Shown here in pieces: positions 22,896-34,611 of a stretch of DNA of 64,000 nucleotides (the first letter of the stretch is position 1; every line of letters begins with the position of its first letter). The stretch is from Spinacia oleracea. Its lineage: Eukaryota; Streptophyta; Magnoliopsida; Caryophyllales; Amaranthaceae. The notes beneath the pieces were generated by a model that was not told the DNA's origin, did not search any database, and saw only the letters and a list, made by a program, of their open reading frames with translations. The stretch lies in assembly GCF_020520425.1 (NCBI RefSeq), contig NC_079491.1, positions 3,038,001-3,102,000 of the forward strand, given 5' to 3'. The translations under genes were made by a program, and so were the position numbers.

Positions 22896-23805
22896 CTTTT
22901 AAGGGGATCTAACTCTTTACCCGCATCCATATGTTGATATGCTTATCCACAGATGACACAAGTGGATCTATAGATGAATATTATATATTAAAAATTCACA
23001 CTAAAACTGAACATATATGAGTATTACCTCGGATTTTTTCAGTTGCACTTCAACACCAGCTAGTTGCATACTCTAATTTGACTATTTTTATGATTTATAC
23101 TCCGTACTATGGAAAATAATATCGTGTCGGATCTTAATAATTTGTCTCAGTGTATAGTCCATATTAATTCTTTTATTTACGTATAGCAATAAAATCACTT
23201 TAAACAAGGTAAAGTTTAAAAAGAAATTGATGAAATTACATACTCAGTTAATAAGACCGAATTAATCAGATAATTGAAAATCCATCTAATATTTTCTCTA
23301 TTAAAAGCCAATTCTTGAATATTTTAGTATCCACCTAAAATGATTATAATACTACTTAATATTTAAATGGTTAATTACATTTATAAACTTTTTTTTTTTT
23401 TAGGGAACATTTATAAACTATTGGATCATTATAGAATCTCGTAAGATATTATTTATTGAATAACTAGTTACAATATAATAAGACAATACTTATTAATACT
23501 TTGTTGGTAACAAATAACAATTATGTGTAATGTTGTCGTGTTTGAATTGGACACACAATTGAAGGAGTATAGAATTCATTCGATTCCTCACCATCACTTG
23601 AGTTCACACTCCTCCGTACAAAACAAAAATAAATATAAAAACAAAAATAAACATAAAAACAAAAATAAAAATAAAAATAAAAACAAAAATTGAGAGTGTA
23701 CTCTTGTTATATACACGGATCAAACAGGGAAGAATGTCCGTCCACATGATTTCATTCACGGACTCTTGTACTCTTCTTTGTTTTTTAATTTACAAACTTT
23801 TATAT

Positions 23806-24240
23806 AATCCGGTCTTACACAATAAAATCACATTGGTGTCATACAAATTAAGCAGTGAAATCAATTACTTAAACCACTGGAACTAATTAGTTTTTCTTTT
23901 TGTGTGTGTTAGCACCCGGTTCACCCTTAGGGCTAATCAGAATTCGGGGCGAGTTCTGGGTGGATAGATTTCAGTCCCCTCCCAATTGTTGTTGCGGAGG
24001 ATCGAACACGAGTTCTCCCTACCAAGTTCAGGCCCAATCACCAATGAACCAACATGCAATTGGTACTGGGACTAATTAGTTAAACACTGAAACCAATTAG
24101 TTAATCAATGAAACTAATTAGTAAAGCACTAGAACTAATTAGTTAAGCACTGAAACCAATTAGTTAAGCAATGAAACCAATTAGTTAAGCAATAAAAGTG
24201 GTCTTTCCGGTAAGACGGTCTTACACGAAAGTTACCGTTT
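23806..24240. repeat. AATTAGTTAA minisatellite with MITE-like end, split by a SINE
   Basis: Units of about 20 bp (ACTGAAACCAATTAGTTAAG) at 24065-24190, ending in GGTAAGACGGTCTTACAC. The same motif starts the block at about 23809. It resembles the element at 1812-2182 and is interrupted by the SINE below. Confidence 0.6.
23891..24064 (-). mobile_element. tRNA-derived SINE, family 1, copy 1
   Basis: The - strand carries an A-box-like TTGGTTCATTGGTGATTGG and a B-box GTGTTCGATCC. Its 3' end has an A-rich tail (poly-T side at 23891). Flanked by a 15-bp duplication with one mismatch (23876-23890 and 24065-24079). Same family as 32422-32594 and 34612-34775. Confidence 0.85.
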
Positions 24241-24842
24241 TTAATTTGCTTATAAATACGGACTAATCGCAACGATTTTCGTAGAAAATGTTTAAAATTG
24301 TCGATATTTTCAATATACAAGTATTTTTTTTAACATAATTCTCAATCTATCATACACGTCATTAGTTGTCTTAAAAAAATAAAATTTCCCCCAGATTCAA
24401 AATTGAGACGTCAACTGAATAGGCGGTCTATGACAAAACCACCAATTCGGTTGACGGTTTTCCTTGGTTTTCACAAATACTACGCATGGCAAGTAAAGTG
24501 GAAATAATGTTCATCACATAATTTATAAACCATCAATTGAATTGACGGTTAAGTAAACAACCAATTGGATTGGCGAAATATTTAGGAACTTCAACGCTAT
24601 TCTACAGAAATCGATGGACTGATCCTTGTAAAAGTTAAAGATGACATAAAACAAAACCAACAACGGGAGTTTCCCTCGTGATCGAAGAGAGTCTCGTACC
24701 TCTTTTTCTTTTCTCCTTACTCTTTAAATAAAATCAAAACTCTAAAGTACAAACTCATTTATTCACCAGTGATTTGATTTCCTAATTGACATGATTAAAA
24801 TCGAGGGAATGTGTATAATAGGTCACAATAGCTAAGTTTGTA

Positions 24843-25101
24843 CTTCCTCCGTCTTTTAATACTCGCAACGTTTGGAGTTTTGTCACTATTCATATAATCT
24901 ACTTTGACTATTCGTAGTGTTTGCTATATAAGATAAAACATAGTCATATGGGATCTTGTTAGATTCGTCTCAATGTGTATTTTCAAAATATCAACTTTTT
25001 ATAATTTTTGCATAAAGATAATTTAAGATATAAATAATCAAAGTTGTGCATCGACATGCGTGAAAATAACAAACGTTGCGAGTATTAAAAGACGGAGGAA
25101 G
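24843..25101. mobile_element. Stowaway MITE (259 bp)
   Basis: Near-perfect inverted ends CTTCCTCCGTCTTTTAATAC / GTATTAAAAGACGGAGGAAG with TA at both flanks, the Tc1/mariner signature. No coding sequence. Confidence 0.9.
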
Positions 25102-25427
25102 TATTAATTATCTCTTCTCCCCCCGTTTGTAATGTAGACAGTAGACTTGTTATTAAAAACCAGTTACCTACCAAACAAAAGAAAGAAGAAAGGTTAGAAG
25201 AAGAGTGGCATGCATTATTAGGCCGTGATTGATGGCAACATAACCAGTCGTCTACCACTAACTTTAACCTAATTATTTAACCAACTAAAGTGCTAATTTG
25301 GTTCATTAACTTTTTTTAATCTTCGGCATTTTAGGCTTTCAGCAGTCATGCCAAGATGATATTATGCATTTGAGGGCCAAGGTTACTCGCGCGTTAAACC
25401 ATTGTCTTCCTAAATTGTTTTCTAAAT

Positions 25428-25680
25428 AACACGTGTGAGTATCTCACATTGATAAAAGAAAACAGATAGATGTTCGTGTAATTGGCTAAGCAGTTAGGCT
25501 AGTAGGGTGTAAAACGTTTTTATGGAAATTGATTTTTCCTTGTCAAACAAAACAACACGTGTGAGTACTTCACATTGATAAAAGAAGAGAGATCGATGTC
25601 CGCGTAATTGAATAAGTAGTTAGGCTACGTATGATAGGGTGTAAAACGTTTACATAGAAAACGATTTTCCCCTTTTAAAT
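25428..25680 (+). repeat. Tandem duplication of about 126 bp at a Harbinger MITE end
   Basis: The block from ACACGTGTGAGTA through TAGGGTGTAAAACG occurs twice in a row with about 85-90% similarity. The second copy leads into the MITE at 25623. Confidence 0.7.
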
Positions 25681-26530
25681 CTTTTACGTTGTTTGGTTTG
25701 ACAAAGGATGAAAAATAATTTTCTATAACTCTCTCATAAGAGGAATAACATTTTCCATCTGAAAGTAATGGAAACCACTTTGCCATATTTCCTCCTTACA
25801 TCCATCTTTCTTTTTCCCATCAATTTTCACCCATTTTCCTTTTTCTATTACTTTTCTTGTAAGGAACCAAACAAAGGAAAATGATTTTTTGGTATTTACT
25901 ACCTTAAAAATACACCAATTTTGTATTTACTTCCTTATGAAAATTTTATTTTAAATTACTACCTTTAAGTTCCATTTTTTTTGTATTCACTACCATTTTA
26001 CAATTTTTCCATTTTAAAATTGAGATATCTCTTTCGTTTCTTAATCATTTTAAGTGATTCAAAGCCCATTCTTCTCATTTATATGTAAGGATTCCATAGG
26101 GATCTTACCTTTTAACATTTCGTAAAAGTTTAAACAAATTAAATATTATTTTTAAAATTTTAAAATGTTTATGAATTATCAAACGAATTTTTTTGAAATG
26201 ACATTCTCAATGAAATCCCTATAGAAAAAGGAAAATAATGAACTTCGAATTACTTTAAACGATTAAGAAACGAAAGAGATATCTTAATTTTAAAATGAAA
26301 AAACTGTAAAGTGGTAGTAAATAAAAAAAATCTGGAAGTTTAAGGTAGTAATTTAAAATAAAAATTTAATAAGGTAGTAAATACAAAAGTGGTGTATTTT
26401 AAAGGTAGTAAATACCAAAATTTCCAAAGGAAAATTATATATTTTAAAATTGTGTTTTCTTATGAAAAATGTTTTCCATTGGAAAATTATTTTTCATTGA
26501 AAAGTTTTACACCAAACAAAACGGTTTCTT
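25623..26530. mobile_element. PIF/Harbinger-type MITE interrupted by another MITE
   Basis: Starts GGCTACGTATGATAGGGTGT. Its right half resumes after 26435 and ends near AAAAGTTTTACACCAAACAA. Aligns with 20909-21225 and 54568-54912 once the inner element is removed. Outer ends are eroded. Confidence 0.7.
25883..26424. mobile_element. MULE-like foldback MITE nested in the Harbinger MITE
   Basis: A 542-bp near-palindrome: arms of more than 200 bp start GATTTTTTGGTATTTACTAC and (inverted) GAAATTTTGGTATTTACTAC. Flanked by a perfect 11-bp duplication CAAAGGAAAAT (25872-25882 and 26425-26435). TSD length and long inverted arms fit Mutator-like elements. Confidence 0.85.
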
Positions 26531-27833
26531 AATCGCTTACTTTCATTATTGTCATAGACTTCAGTTTTAAGTAAGAGTGAGCACAACAAGTACCCTGTCA
26601 AAATTTCAAGAATCGCAATCAAATAACTATTTATCACATAAAACTTTATATAAAGATACGTTATAACAAGTAATGTGGGACGAGAGAGTAATATAAAAAT
26701 CTACAACCAAGTGATAAGTTATAAAAATCACACCTTATTTCAAGATAAATGAATCAATGATCCTTATCTGATCACAGGCTGGCCAATGGAGTAAATGTAG
26801 TCTCCGCCAATCAATGTAATAAATTGGGTGAGTGTGGACCTTTTAGGGCTGGTAGCCTGGAGCCCAAGATAACTTCCCACCACTCTCTTTTACTTTTTAC
26901 ATTGTGCTTATTTTGTCAACAAATTAACTTTTCTAGGTCCAACCATTTTACACTATCTTCTTAATGTTAGGTTCTAAGTTCTAACCACTTTGAGCTCCGC
27001 CTAGTCAATCTCCATAATTGGCGAGTGAAATATATTAAAAATTATTTTCGTAAATAAATTATCAAAATATACAATTTATATATTTAAATATACAATCTCT
27101 TTCTATTATTAAAATTATTTTCTTTTATTTTTATTTTTATAAAATATCAAATATATTGCACATCGCACTTTTTAGATTGTATATTTTTTTATTATAATTA
27201 CGAGAATGCCACTTAATATGCCAATCAAGGGGATTGTTTTGAAATTTCTTAGTATAATTTTTTCCTAGTTTGGTCTGGTCTGGTCTGATTATTTTTATAA
27301 ATTTTTATATAAGGTGTTCATATATATACAAAAGATTACATTGGTATTTTGTAAATGGAATCAATTAGTTAAGCAATCAAAACGGTCTTTTCGGTAAGGC
27401 GGTCTTACACAAAACTTGTCAGATTGGTTTATGGGAGTATTTTTTGCTTTTTGTTGTTCTACTCTGATCTGATTTTTCTGATCCGATTTAATAAGAATAA
27501 GAATAAGTCGATGAGAATAAATCTTTGTCTCTTTTAAAATCTAAAACAATCCAACATAAGTACACTTAAACATACTCCAATCTCATTAGAATTTAACCCA
27601 TGTGGGTAAGAAAAAGAAATAGTTAAACGGTTTAATAGAGATAAAGGTTTATTTGGACTAGTAAGTAGTAACAAGTGAATCATTTAGATATTTATAGGGT
27701 ATCATGGTAATAAATATTGGACAAATAAGATTTTTTTTCAAAAGGGACTAACAAAAAAGTAACTCTATATGAAAAGAAAAGTACGAGTAACATTTAATAA
27801 TGGACTCTTTTTTTAATCAATTACTACCTCTGT

Positions 27834-28029
27834 TTCATTAAGTTCTTACACTTTGAAAAATGTGTCCAATAATTAAAATTTTGACCGTAAATTCTCACTA
27901 TTATATCTATCAAAAAATTTCATGAGATATCTTGTTAGATTCGTCTCAAAATTTATTTTATAAATATCAAATTTTTATAAAATTTTTATCGTACAGAATT
28001 GGATAGTACTGCTTTTGAAACAAAGATAG
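27834..28029. mobile_element. Stowaway-like MITE (196 bp)
   Basis: Ends CTACCTCTGTTTCA and TGAAACAAAGATAG, imperfectly inverted, with TA flanks. The right flank reads straight into a TACTCCGTA motif (28030-28038). Confidence 0.7.
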
Positions 28030-28952
28030 TACTCCGTACTTCGTACTACTTTTGAGTCCAAAAAAAATAAAAATCAATTACTACTTCAATTTAATCAGTA
28101 AAAAGAGAGGGAATGCCCCATTATGTTTGGCATATAAAGTACTTTGTTGGGAATATCATTTTATGCCTTTTTTAATTGCAAACTACCTTCTTAAGTACGG
28201 AGTAAAAGTTTTACAACAATCAATCTCTTTTTGCTTTCGATTATTTACGTCAAGCTAATGTGATTACCCTTGCATTAATCACGGCTTTCAAAAATATAAC
28301 ATCTAGATTCTCTCGTCTTAAAATATAAATTTAAAGGTTTAATAAGTTTCTATCAGGTCTCGAAAATTCATATAATTGTATACATTTCTGATAAGTCCAA
28401 ATCTCATTTACTAGTGAAGAGAGTACATCATTAATTAGTTCGATTAGTTGGTTCTTTTAAATGCTAGAAAATGACATGTTTCTATATATATTTGACGATT
28501 AACTTTTGCCTAAATCGTTACATAATTTATAGCTTATAGTCCTAAATGAAAATACTTCTTCAATTCCGTCCAAAATTTAAGTAACGTATTTGACTTTCTA
28601 CAGTCAAAACTTGTCAACTTTGATTGTATTTTATAACTACATCAGAAAAGTCATCAAATATATACTGATATACTAATTCGTACTCTTTATTTGTTATAAT
28701 TTGCATATTTTCAAAATAATATACCAAATAACTTACACTAAACCGTGGAAGAATCACATGAAAGTTAGTACCAAATTTATACGAGGTCTTTTAACTTCAA
28801 GCGAGTCTTATAAACTCATATAAGTGCACTTCTGAGTTCTGATAAATCTATATTTAATTGACCAGTGAAAAGAGTACATCATTAATTAGTTCGATTAGTT
28901 GGTTCTTTTAAATGCTAGAAAATGACAGGCTTTCATATATCTCTGCCAATTA

Positions 28953-29326
28953 CTTTTTCCGTTTCTTTTTGTTTGTTACGTATTCTTTTTAGGGTGTTTC
29001 ACAATGTTTGTTATGTGGGAGAATATTTTATTTTATAAACTTATTATACTATCATTTTTTGTGCCAACTTTTAATTTTAATTGGTCCAATTTTTTCAACT
29101 CATTAAATTTCTTTACAATTTCCAAGTATGTTAAGTTAGCAATCTATGTGTTTTTGCATTACTGGTTCATTTTGATAAATAAAACAATCTTATTGGTTGT
29201 TGTAATGATTAGTGGATTGGGGTTTTAGTTGAGTTTATTTTTTAATAAAAAAGTAAAAGAATCTTTATTATACGTTAATAAACGTGCAAAAGTTCAAAAG
29301 TAACCAACAAAAAGAAACTGAGGGAG
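28953..29326. mobile_element. Stowaway MITE (374 bp), copy 1 of a family
   Basis: Ends CTTTTTCCGTTTCTTTTTG and CAAAAAGAAACTGAGGGAG with TA flanks. Very similar along its whole length to 46925-47291. The paralogous empty site in copy 1 of the local duplication (near 28500) confirms insertion at TA. Confidence 0.88.
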
Positions 29327-29491
29327 TAACTTTCACCTAACTCGTTACATAATTTACACTTCTTCAATTAATTTTAAGTACCGCATTTGACTTTATATAG
29401 TCAAACTTGTCAACTTTGATTGTATTTCGTAACTACATCACAAAAGGAGTTATAATTTGTTATGAAAAGTAATCAAATAGATACTAATATA

Positions 29492-29907
29492 CTTCTTCCA
29501 TTTCTATATAGTTGCAATACTTCCCTAAAATGGAAATTTCACAATAGTTGCAACACACCTAAAATGTAAACATTTCTCACCGAAAGTTACAATTTTACAC
29601 CTAAGAAATAAGTTATGTGATTAAAATGATTTTTTTTTTAATAGGTAAGAAGAAGGGACCCTAACTGAACCAGCGCCTAACACAGGTTAACCAGTCCACC
29701 TCCGCATGTCATCGCTTGAGCCACTCCCAAGCATTTTGCAGTTGATGGGGCTCGAACTTGTGACCTCCAAGTCACAAGGTGAGTTCTCCACCAACTCCAC
29801 CAACTTATGTTGGTTATGTGATTAAAATGATTGTGATCTCACTCAAGTACCACTTTTTAAATACCGTATAGATGAGTATGTTGCGGCTATAAAAAAATTA
29901 GAGAGAG
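29492..29907. mobile_element. Stowaway-like MITE containing a SINE
   Basis: Ends CTTCTTCCATTTCTATATAG and an inverted relative ending AGAGAGAG, with TA flanks. Without the SINE and its extra target copy it is about 215 bp. Confidence 0.75.
29632..29812 (-). mobile_element. tRNA-derived SINE, family 2
   Basis: On the - strand: TTGGTGGAGTTGGTGGAGAA near the 5' end, B box AAGTTCGAGCCCC, and a 3' A-run. Flanked by a perfect 20-bp duplication (29612-29631 and 29813-29832), diagnostic of target-primed reverse transcription. Sequence differs from family 1. Confidence 0.9.
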
Positions 29908-30430
29908 TATTTGTTATAATTTGCATATTTTCAAAACAAGATCCCAAATGACTAACACGAAACCATGGGAAAATCACATGAAAGTTAGTACCAAATCTTT
30001 TTAATAAATCATTCAAATTACTAGTAAAGTATTACAACAATAAAAAACTAAATAGCAAAAAAATAACCCTAGATAGTATAATGGACAATTACTACACGAG
30101 TGGTACAGTACTTGTTAAATCAACATTAACAACAAACCCGTCAAAATCCATGCAAGGGAGTGGGACCCACAAACATAACTACGAAAAAAATAAACTTATT
30201 TCAAGTGGGCCCACACTACTTTTACAACACTTACCCAACCACAAGGGAATCTAATTCTTTCAAAATCTAACCCTATATTTGTAATTTCAACACTCCCCAC
30301 TATTACTACTACTAGTACAAAGGATACAATCGTAATTGTACATCTTCATTTTCCTTTTCAAATTATTAAATAAAAATTAATATTATTATTACATTACATT
30401 ACATTTTCTAAATTTTTATAAATAAAGACG

Positions 30431-31963
30431 TTAGCAATTATTCGGCGAAAAAGCAAGTTGAGATCTAGCAAGATCGTAGTGGACACGTATCCCTTGTTGT
30501 TGCACATTCCCTATAATCGACATAGACGACGTCGTTTCAGCGAATGCAAAGCAGTAAGTTCCCGATGAGTCTACCGGGATTAGGTAGTTTTTCGCCGGTA
30601 AATCGAGGGATTGGCCGCCGGCGAAGTGGAACGCCACCGTAGGGACTTTGACACTGCTCATTGATGAGAAATCGTAACACGTGTCGAAGAGGGCGACCCC
30701 TGTGGTTGACTTTAGGTGTGGGGTTAACCGAGTGAAGGCGTTTCGGAGGGAGTTGTAGGCTTGAGTTGGGAGGCGAGTTACGGCGGTTCCTGAGTCGACG
30801 ATTACTCCGCCGGAACCTGACTCGTCCATTTCGAAGAGGGTGGGTGGGATGGAGATTTGTTGGCCGCCGACGCTGAATCCGGCGAGACCGACGTAGTAGA
30901 ACGTGTTGAGCTTGTTGTTTTTTAAGAGGGGAGCGGTGACGTACCCGGCGGCGGGTTGGACTGAGTTGAACTCAAGCGACGACGATTTAGGCGAGTCACG
31001 GTCTACTAAACAGTATGAAAACGAACTCGCTTTTATTTGCGACGGTAACGATAAGGGCCCGCCGCCAAGCCCGAGAAGCCCGGCAGCACCGACGAAAAGC
31101 CCTTCATTATCATGCCCACAACCAATAGCAACTTTCGGAACACTACCGGAGGAACCAAACGACACCGTTTCGGTGACGAACTCCCCCACCGTGTAGGACC
31201 CATCCCCGTAGGAAACCTGGTAAAGACACGCGCTGTTACGGCACGCGCTGACTTCGAGGGTGGAGCATTCACGTGCGCTGCACGTGAGCGGGGAGTAGGT
31301 GGCGGAAGACGACGGAGTGTAGAGCGGGTCAGTCTGCTGGTAACAGTCGGAGCAAGGCTGACATTGGAGCCAGCTGACGTCACTTCCTGTGTCGATAACC
31401 ATGTAGTACTCCTTCGAAGGGGACCCCACACCAACGCGTGAGAAGTACTCGCCGGAGCCTTGGCTGGTCCCGGAAGACACCGGCGCTTCTAAATCCTCCG
31501 CCGTGAGGATGGTGTCGTCGTTTACTTTCGGCATAAGGTCCGCCCGTGAGATTCCTCGGAGTTTTAGCTCCGCCTTGGAAATGAGCGATTTGACTCGGGC
31601 TGAGTCACGAGCAAGGCGGGACTCGGTCATGGCTTTGTAGTTAGTGTAGTGGTGCGCCGCGTGGAGGGAGATACGCGGGTGAACTTCAACAGAGAGTGAA
31701 CCTGAACCAGAGACAGAGACATGGTTGCTGTGTTTGTGGTGGTGGTGGTGGTGCTGGGGTGGGAGTTGGTGGTTGTCGGCGGAGAAGAGGCTGAGAGTTG
31801 ACTGAATAGAGGAGGAGATGTCGAGAGAGTTGTAAGTAAAAGGGGTGGAACTGGAAATGGAAATAGAAAGAGATGGGAAGATGAAGAAGAGAAAGAGAGA
31901 GAGTGTGAAGATAGTGTAGTGAAGAAGATGAAGAATTCTGGAAAATTTGGTATTTTCAGCCAT
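30431..31963 (-). CDS. ASPG1: A1 family aspartic protease, ASPG1-like
   Basis: Secreted or endomembrane pepsin-like protease; in Arabidopsis the closest relative (ASPG1) acts in guard cells and drought/ABA response. Intronless, 510 aa, as usual for this subgroup. A hydrophobic signal/anchor spans about 12-36. A His-rich stretch follows (71-78), then a propeptide region, then the catalytic fold from about 172 (GEYFSRVGVGSP). The two catalytic motifs are intact: DTGSDVSW (Asp191) and DSGTAVTRL (Asp390). Cysteines of the nepenthesin-type insert are present (CQPCSDCYQQ). The C-terminus ends SMSIIGNVQQQGIRVHYD...FSPNNC, typical of the family. The upstream leader is CT-rich on the coding strand. 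The symbol is by similarity; close paralogues exist, so orthology is likely but not proved. Confidence 0.93.
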   Translation of the reverse strand: MAENTKFSRILHLLHYTIFTLSLFLFFIFPSLSISISSSTPFTYNSLDISSSIQSTLSLFSADNHQLPPQHHHHHHKHSNHVSVSGSGSLSVEVHPRISLHAAHHYTNYKAMTESRLARDSARVKSLISKAELKLRGISRADLMPKVNDDTILTAEDLEAPVSSGTSQGSGEYFSRVGVGSPSKEYYMVIDTGSDVSWLQCQPCSDCYQQTDPLYTPSSSATYSPLTCSARECSTLEVSACRNSACLYQVSYGDGSYTVGEFVTETVSFGSSGSVPKVAIGCGHDNEGLFVGAAGLLGLGGGPLSLPSQIKASSFSYCLVDRDSPKSSSLEFNSVQPAAGYVTAPLLKNNKLNTFYYVGLAGFSVGGQQISIPPTLFEMDESGSGGVIVDSGTAVTRLPTQAYNSLRNAFTRLTPHLKSTTGVALFDTCYDFSSMSSVKVPTVAFHFAGGQSLDLPAKNYLIPVDSSGTYCFAFAETTSSMSIIGNVQQQGIRVHYDLARSQLAFSPNNC

Positions 31964-32104
31964 TTTTGTTTCTTTCTTTTTTCTTTTTACAGAAAAGAAA
32001 GAAAAAGAGTGAGGAAGAGAGTAGTGAGTGAGGAAGATTATATTGAAGGAGGAGGGAGAAAGTCACGTCATAATTGTTGGGGAAGAATACAAAAAAGAGG
32101 GGAA

Positions 32105-32175
32105 GGTGGAGATGAATGCAAAGAAAGAAAGAAATGAAAAGAAAGAAAGAAACAATTTATTTATTTATTTATTTT
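32105..32175 (+). repeat. GAAA/TTTA microsatellite
   Basis: Runs of GAAA at 32117-32150 followed by TTTA repeats to about 32175. Confidence 0.8.
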
Positions 32176-32421
32176 GGAAAACTAAAATGCAAAGTAGGTC
32201 CCTTTTCAAAGTCTATCGGTTGGAAGAAATTATTGTAGTTTCTTTTCTTATCAAATCATAATAAATTAGTGTTTTTCTATAGTATTAAGGATTATTATTC
32301 CCGTCAAAAAAAAAAAAAAAGGATTATTATTATTAAAAAAATGGTGTAAATAAATTACACGCAACAATATAAATTATCGTATATAAACCTTCAGTTTTAA
32401 TTAATATAGGTCAAGATGTTA

Positions 32422-32594
32422 CAAATTGCTTGTTGGTTTAGTGGTGATTGAGGATGAACTTGGTAGGGAGGACCTGTGTTCGATACCCCACAAGTCCACA
32501 ACAACAACTGGGAGGGGCCTGGAACACATCCACTCAAAACTCTCCCCGAATCCGGATTAACCCTAAGGGTGAACCGGGTAATACACCAAAAAAA
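32422..32594 (+). mobile_element. tRNA-derived SINE, family 1, copy 2
   Basis: A box TTGGTTTAGTGGTGATTGAG, B box TGTTCGATACCCC, 3' end ACCGGGTAATACACC plus an A run. Flanked by an 18-bp duplication with one mismatch (32404-32421 and 32595-32612). Confidence 0.9.
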
Positions 32595-32640
32595 ATATAG
32601 GCCAAGATGTTATTGGGATTATTATTTTATATGGCGATAG

Positions 32641-34035
32641 AGTAATGAAATGTAGGAGACTTAATTAAAATTAACGTATTTAGAAGATGAAGTATTTGAA
32701 GACTTCAAATGTTAAATTGATTGATTTTTGTGTTATGGTCAATTTATTATACTTTATTTTGAGAAGGAAAATTTTAAATAAATTCGGACAATAAAATTAT
32801 TGTTTTTAGATATTTCAAACGAAATAAGTTCAAAACGATCACTCCTAATTCTAATAAAATAAATATAAGTACTTTTATACAAAAAATGATGTCAATCAAC
32901 ATAAGTTAAATCAAACATAGTGTTAGTTTGGTTTTTTTCTTAGTTTAGTGTTAATAGTGGGGCCTTAGATGGGTAACATGGGTTACTATTTACGAGTACT
33001 AGCTTTCTTTTAATGGTTTGAATTCAATAGTTTTGCTACAATATTTTGATTTGATTTGCAAAAGCAATCCTCATATACCAATTAAAAGATAAAAAAAAAC
33101 TCATTACGTTTCTGTTAGAATATGTCTTGAATTGATTAAGTCCTCTATAAATAACATAGCACGCGATCCCTTTGTAACGAGTGAGATGTTAGCAGATGCT
33201 TTAATTAGTTAAGTCCCTTTTGAAACCTACCGGATACGAAGTACGAAGTATATTATTGTGGGCTTTTATTTTGACCTTTTTATGCCCATTCCACATCTAT
33301 TTAATTAGTTGCTAATTTTTGTGCCCGGGCGATGTTTCAGGTTACTACATTAATAACATTAATTTTTAGTTAGTTTTTTTTTTTACGAAATGTGGGAGAT
33401 TTAATTGAAATTAACGGGTTTAAAAGATGAAGTATTTTGGAGAATTAAAATGCTAATCGGTTGGTTTTTGTGTTATGGTCTATCTATTAGTATAAAGTAT
33501 AATTTGATTTGAGACAAAAGTTTAAATAAGTTCGGACGACAAAATTATTTTTTTAGATATTTTTATACACAAAATGAGTTCAAAACAATTGGTTCTAGTA
33601 AAACAAATATAAGTGCTTTCTTACAAAATAATTTCAATCACAATAAGTTGAATCAAACATTTAGTCTTAGTTTGGTTTTTCTCTTGGTCTAGTGCTAAAA
33701 GTGGGCCCTTGGTTGGGTAACATCTAACATGCTTTCTTTTTAATGGTTTGAATTCAATAGTTTTGACACAATATTTTGAGTTGATATGCAAAAGCAATCT
33801 TCATACACCAATTAAAAGATGGGGAAATTCATCATATTTTTGTTAGAATATGCCTTTAATTGACTATGTCATCTTCGAACAATATAGCACGAGTCCCTTT
33901 CAAAAAAGAGTGAGATGTTAGAAAATGCTTTAGTTAGTTAAGTCTCTTTCAAAACTTACAGATATGAGGTTGTGGTCGTTTATTTGAGCCTATTTTTCAT
34001 GCTTATTTTCACATTATTTAAATGGTAGAAAGGTT
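32641..34035 (+). repeat. Diverged tandem duplication of about 0.65-0.7 kb
   Basis: Copy 1 at about 32645-33340 and copy 2 at about 33385-34030 share TTTTTGTGTTATGGTC, ATGGTTTGAATTCAATAGTT and CACCAATTAAAAGAT-type blocks. Similarity is roughly 80%. No coding frame survives in both; the origin is not recognised. Confidence 0.75.
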
Positions 34036-34115
34036 TTACCCTATTAATGTTGTTTTATGACAATATAACTAATACTTCGTATGAAAGTAGGGTTTATTTC
34101 TTTTAGTTTCCCCGT

Positions 34116-34232
34116 GTTCGGAGGGCAAATAATACATTGACACATCTTGTAGCGAGATGGAATGCTAGTGGCTTTGAATTTCTTTGGTTAGACAACTTCC
34201 CGCAAAGTTCCACAACTTTGGGCGGGTCTTGA
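34116..34232 (+). pseudogene. LINE-type RNase H fragment
   Basis: A 38-codon frame reading VRRANNTLTHLVARW, then FLWLDNFP, resembles the end of the RNase H domain of plant non-LTR retrotransposons (VRRxAN..AH.LARWA ... WxxxxP). Only this scrap is visible, with no reverse transcriptase nearby. Confidence 0.45.
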
Positions 34233-34611
34233 TACTTTAGTCATATTACCGCCCGACGTTTAATAATAACAAAAATATCTCCTGGCCATAACCTAGCAGC
34301 ATTAAATAATATGTCTTCATCTAGACCAATAAAGTTTTCCCCTTCTCTACTTTTAGACCTAGCTAACTCATTATTAGCAAACTACGCCAAATTTCATGTT
34401 CTTTGTATTGTTTATAGATTACTCCGTATTATTTATTGTATCTGTTTTAACATGTTCAGGCTGGGTGTGAGTCACTTTCGGACATGCCATTTTCAGGTGA
34501 GTCTCACCTGATACTTGTTGGATGACTCGGGTCATCCCAACCAAACTCCGTATTAGTATTTACTAATACGAATACTAATACGATATGATCAACTTAAACC
34601 CGACTCCTAAT

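Larger units (their letters stand above)
28350..30000 (+). repeat. Tandem duplication with stacked insertions
   Basis: Copy 1 (about 28350-28790) and copy 2 (about 28795-30000) share GAGTACATCATTAATTAGTT, CAACTTTGATTGTATTT and ATCACATGAAAGTTAGTACC. Copy 2 is longer because it holds two Stowaway MITEs, one of them carrying a SINE; copy 1 has the empty sites. Confidence 0.8.
21610..30430. other. Gene-free repeat-rich region
   Basis: Contains the FBL17 3' UTR (to about 21840) and then only repeats and AT-rich unique sequence. No reading frame here has splice-linked continuation or a recognised domain. 26530-27820 shows nothing beyond AT-rich sequence and a fragment of the 1812-type MITE near 27355-27415. 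Confidence 0.7.

Noticed and set aside
22061-22912. Open frames of 90 and 122 codons as genes
   Set aside because: They lie in a MITE and a tRNA-like repeat, with no domain, splice partner or promoter.
31033-31441. Antisense and shifted frames across the aspartic protease
   Set aside because: Shadow frames created by the GC-richer coding sequence; the protease frame is complete with both catalytic motifs.
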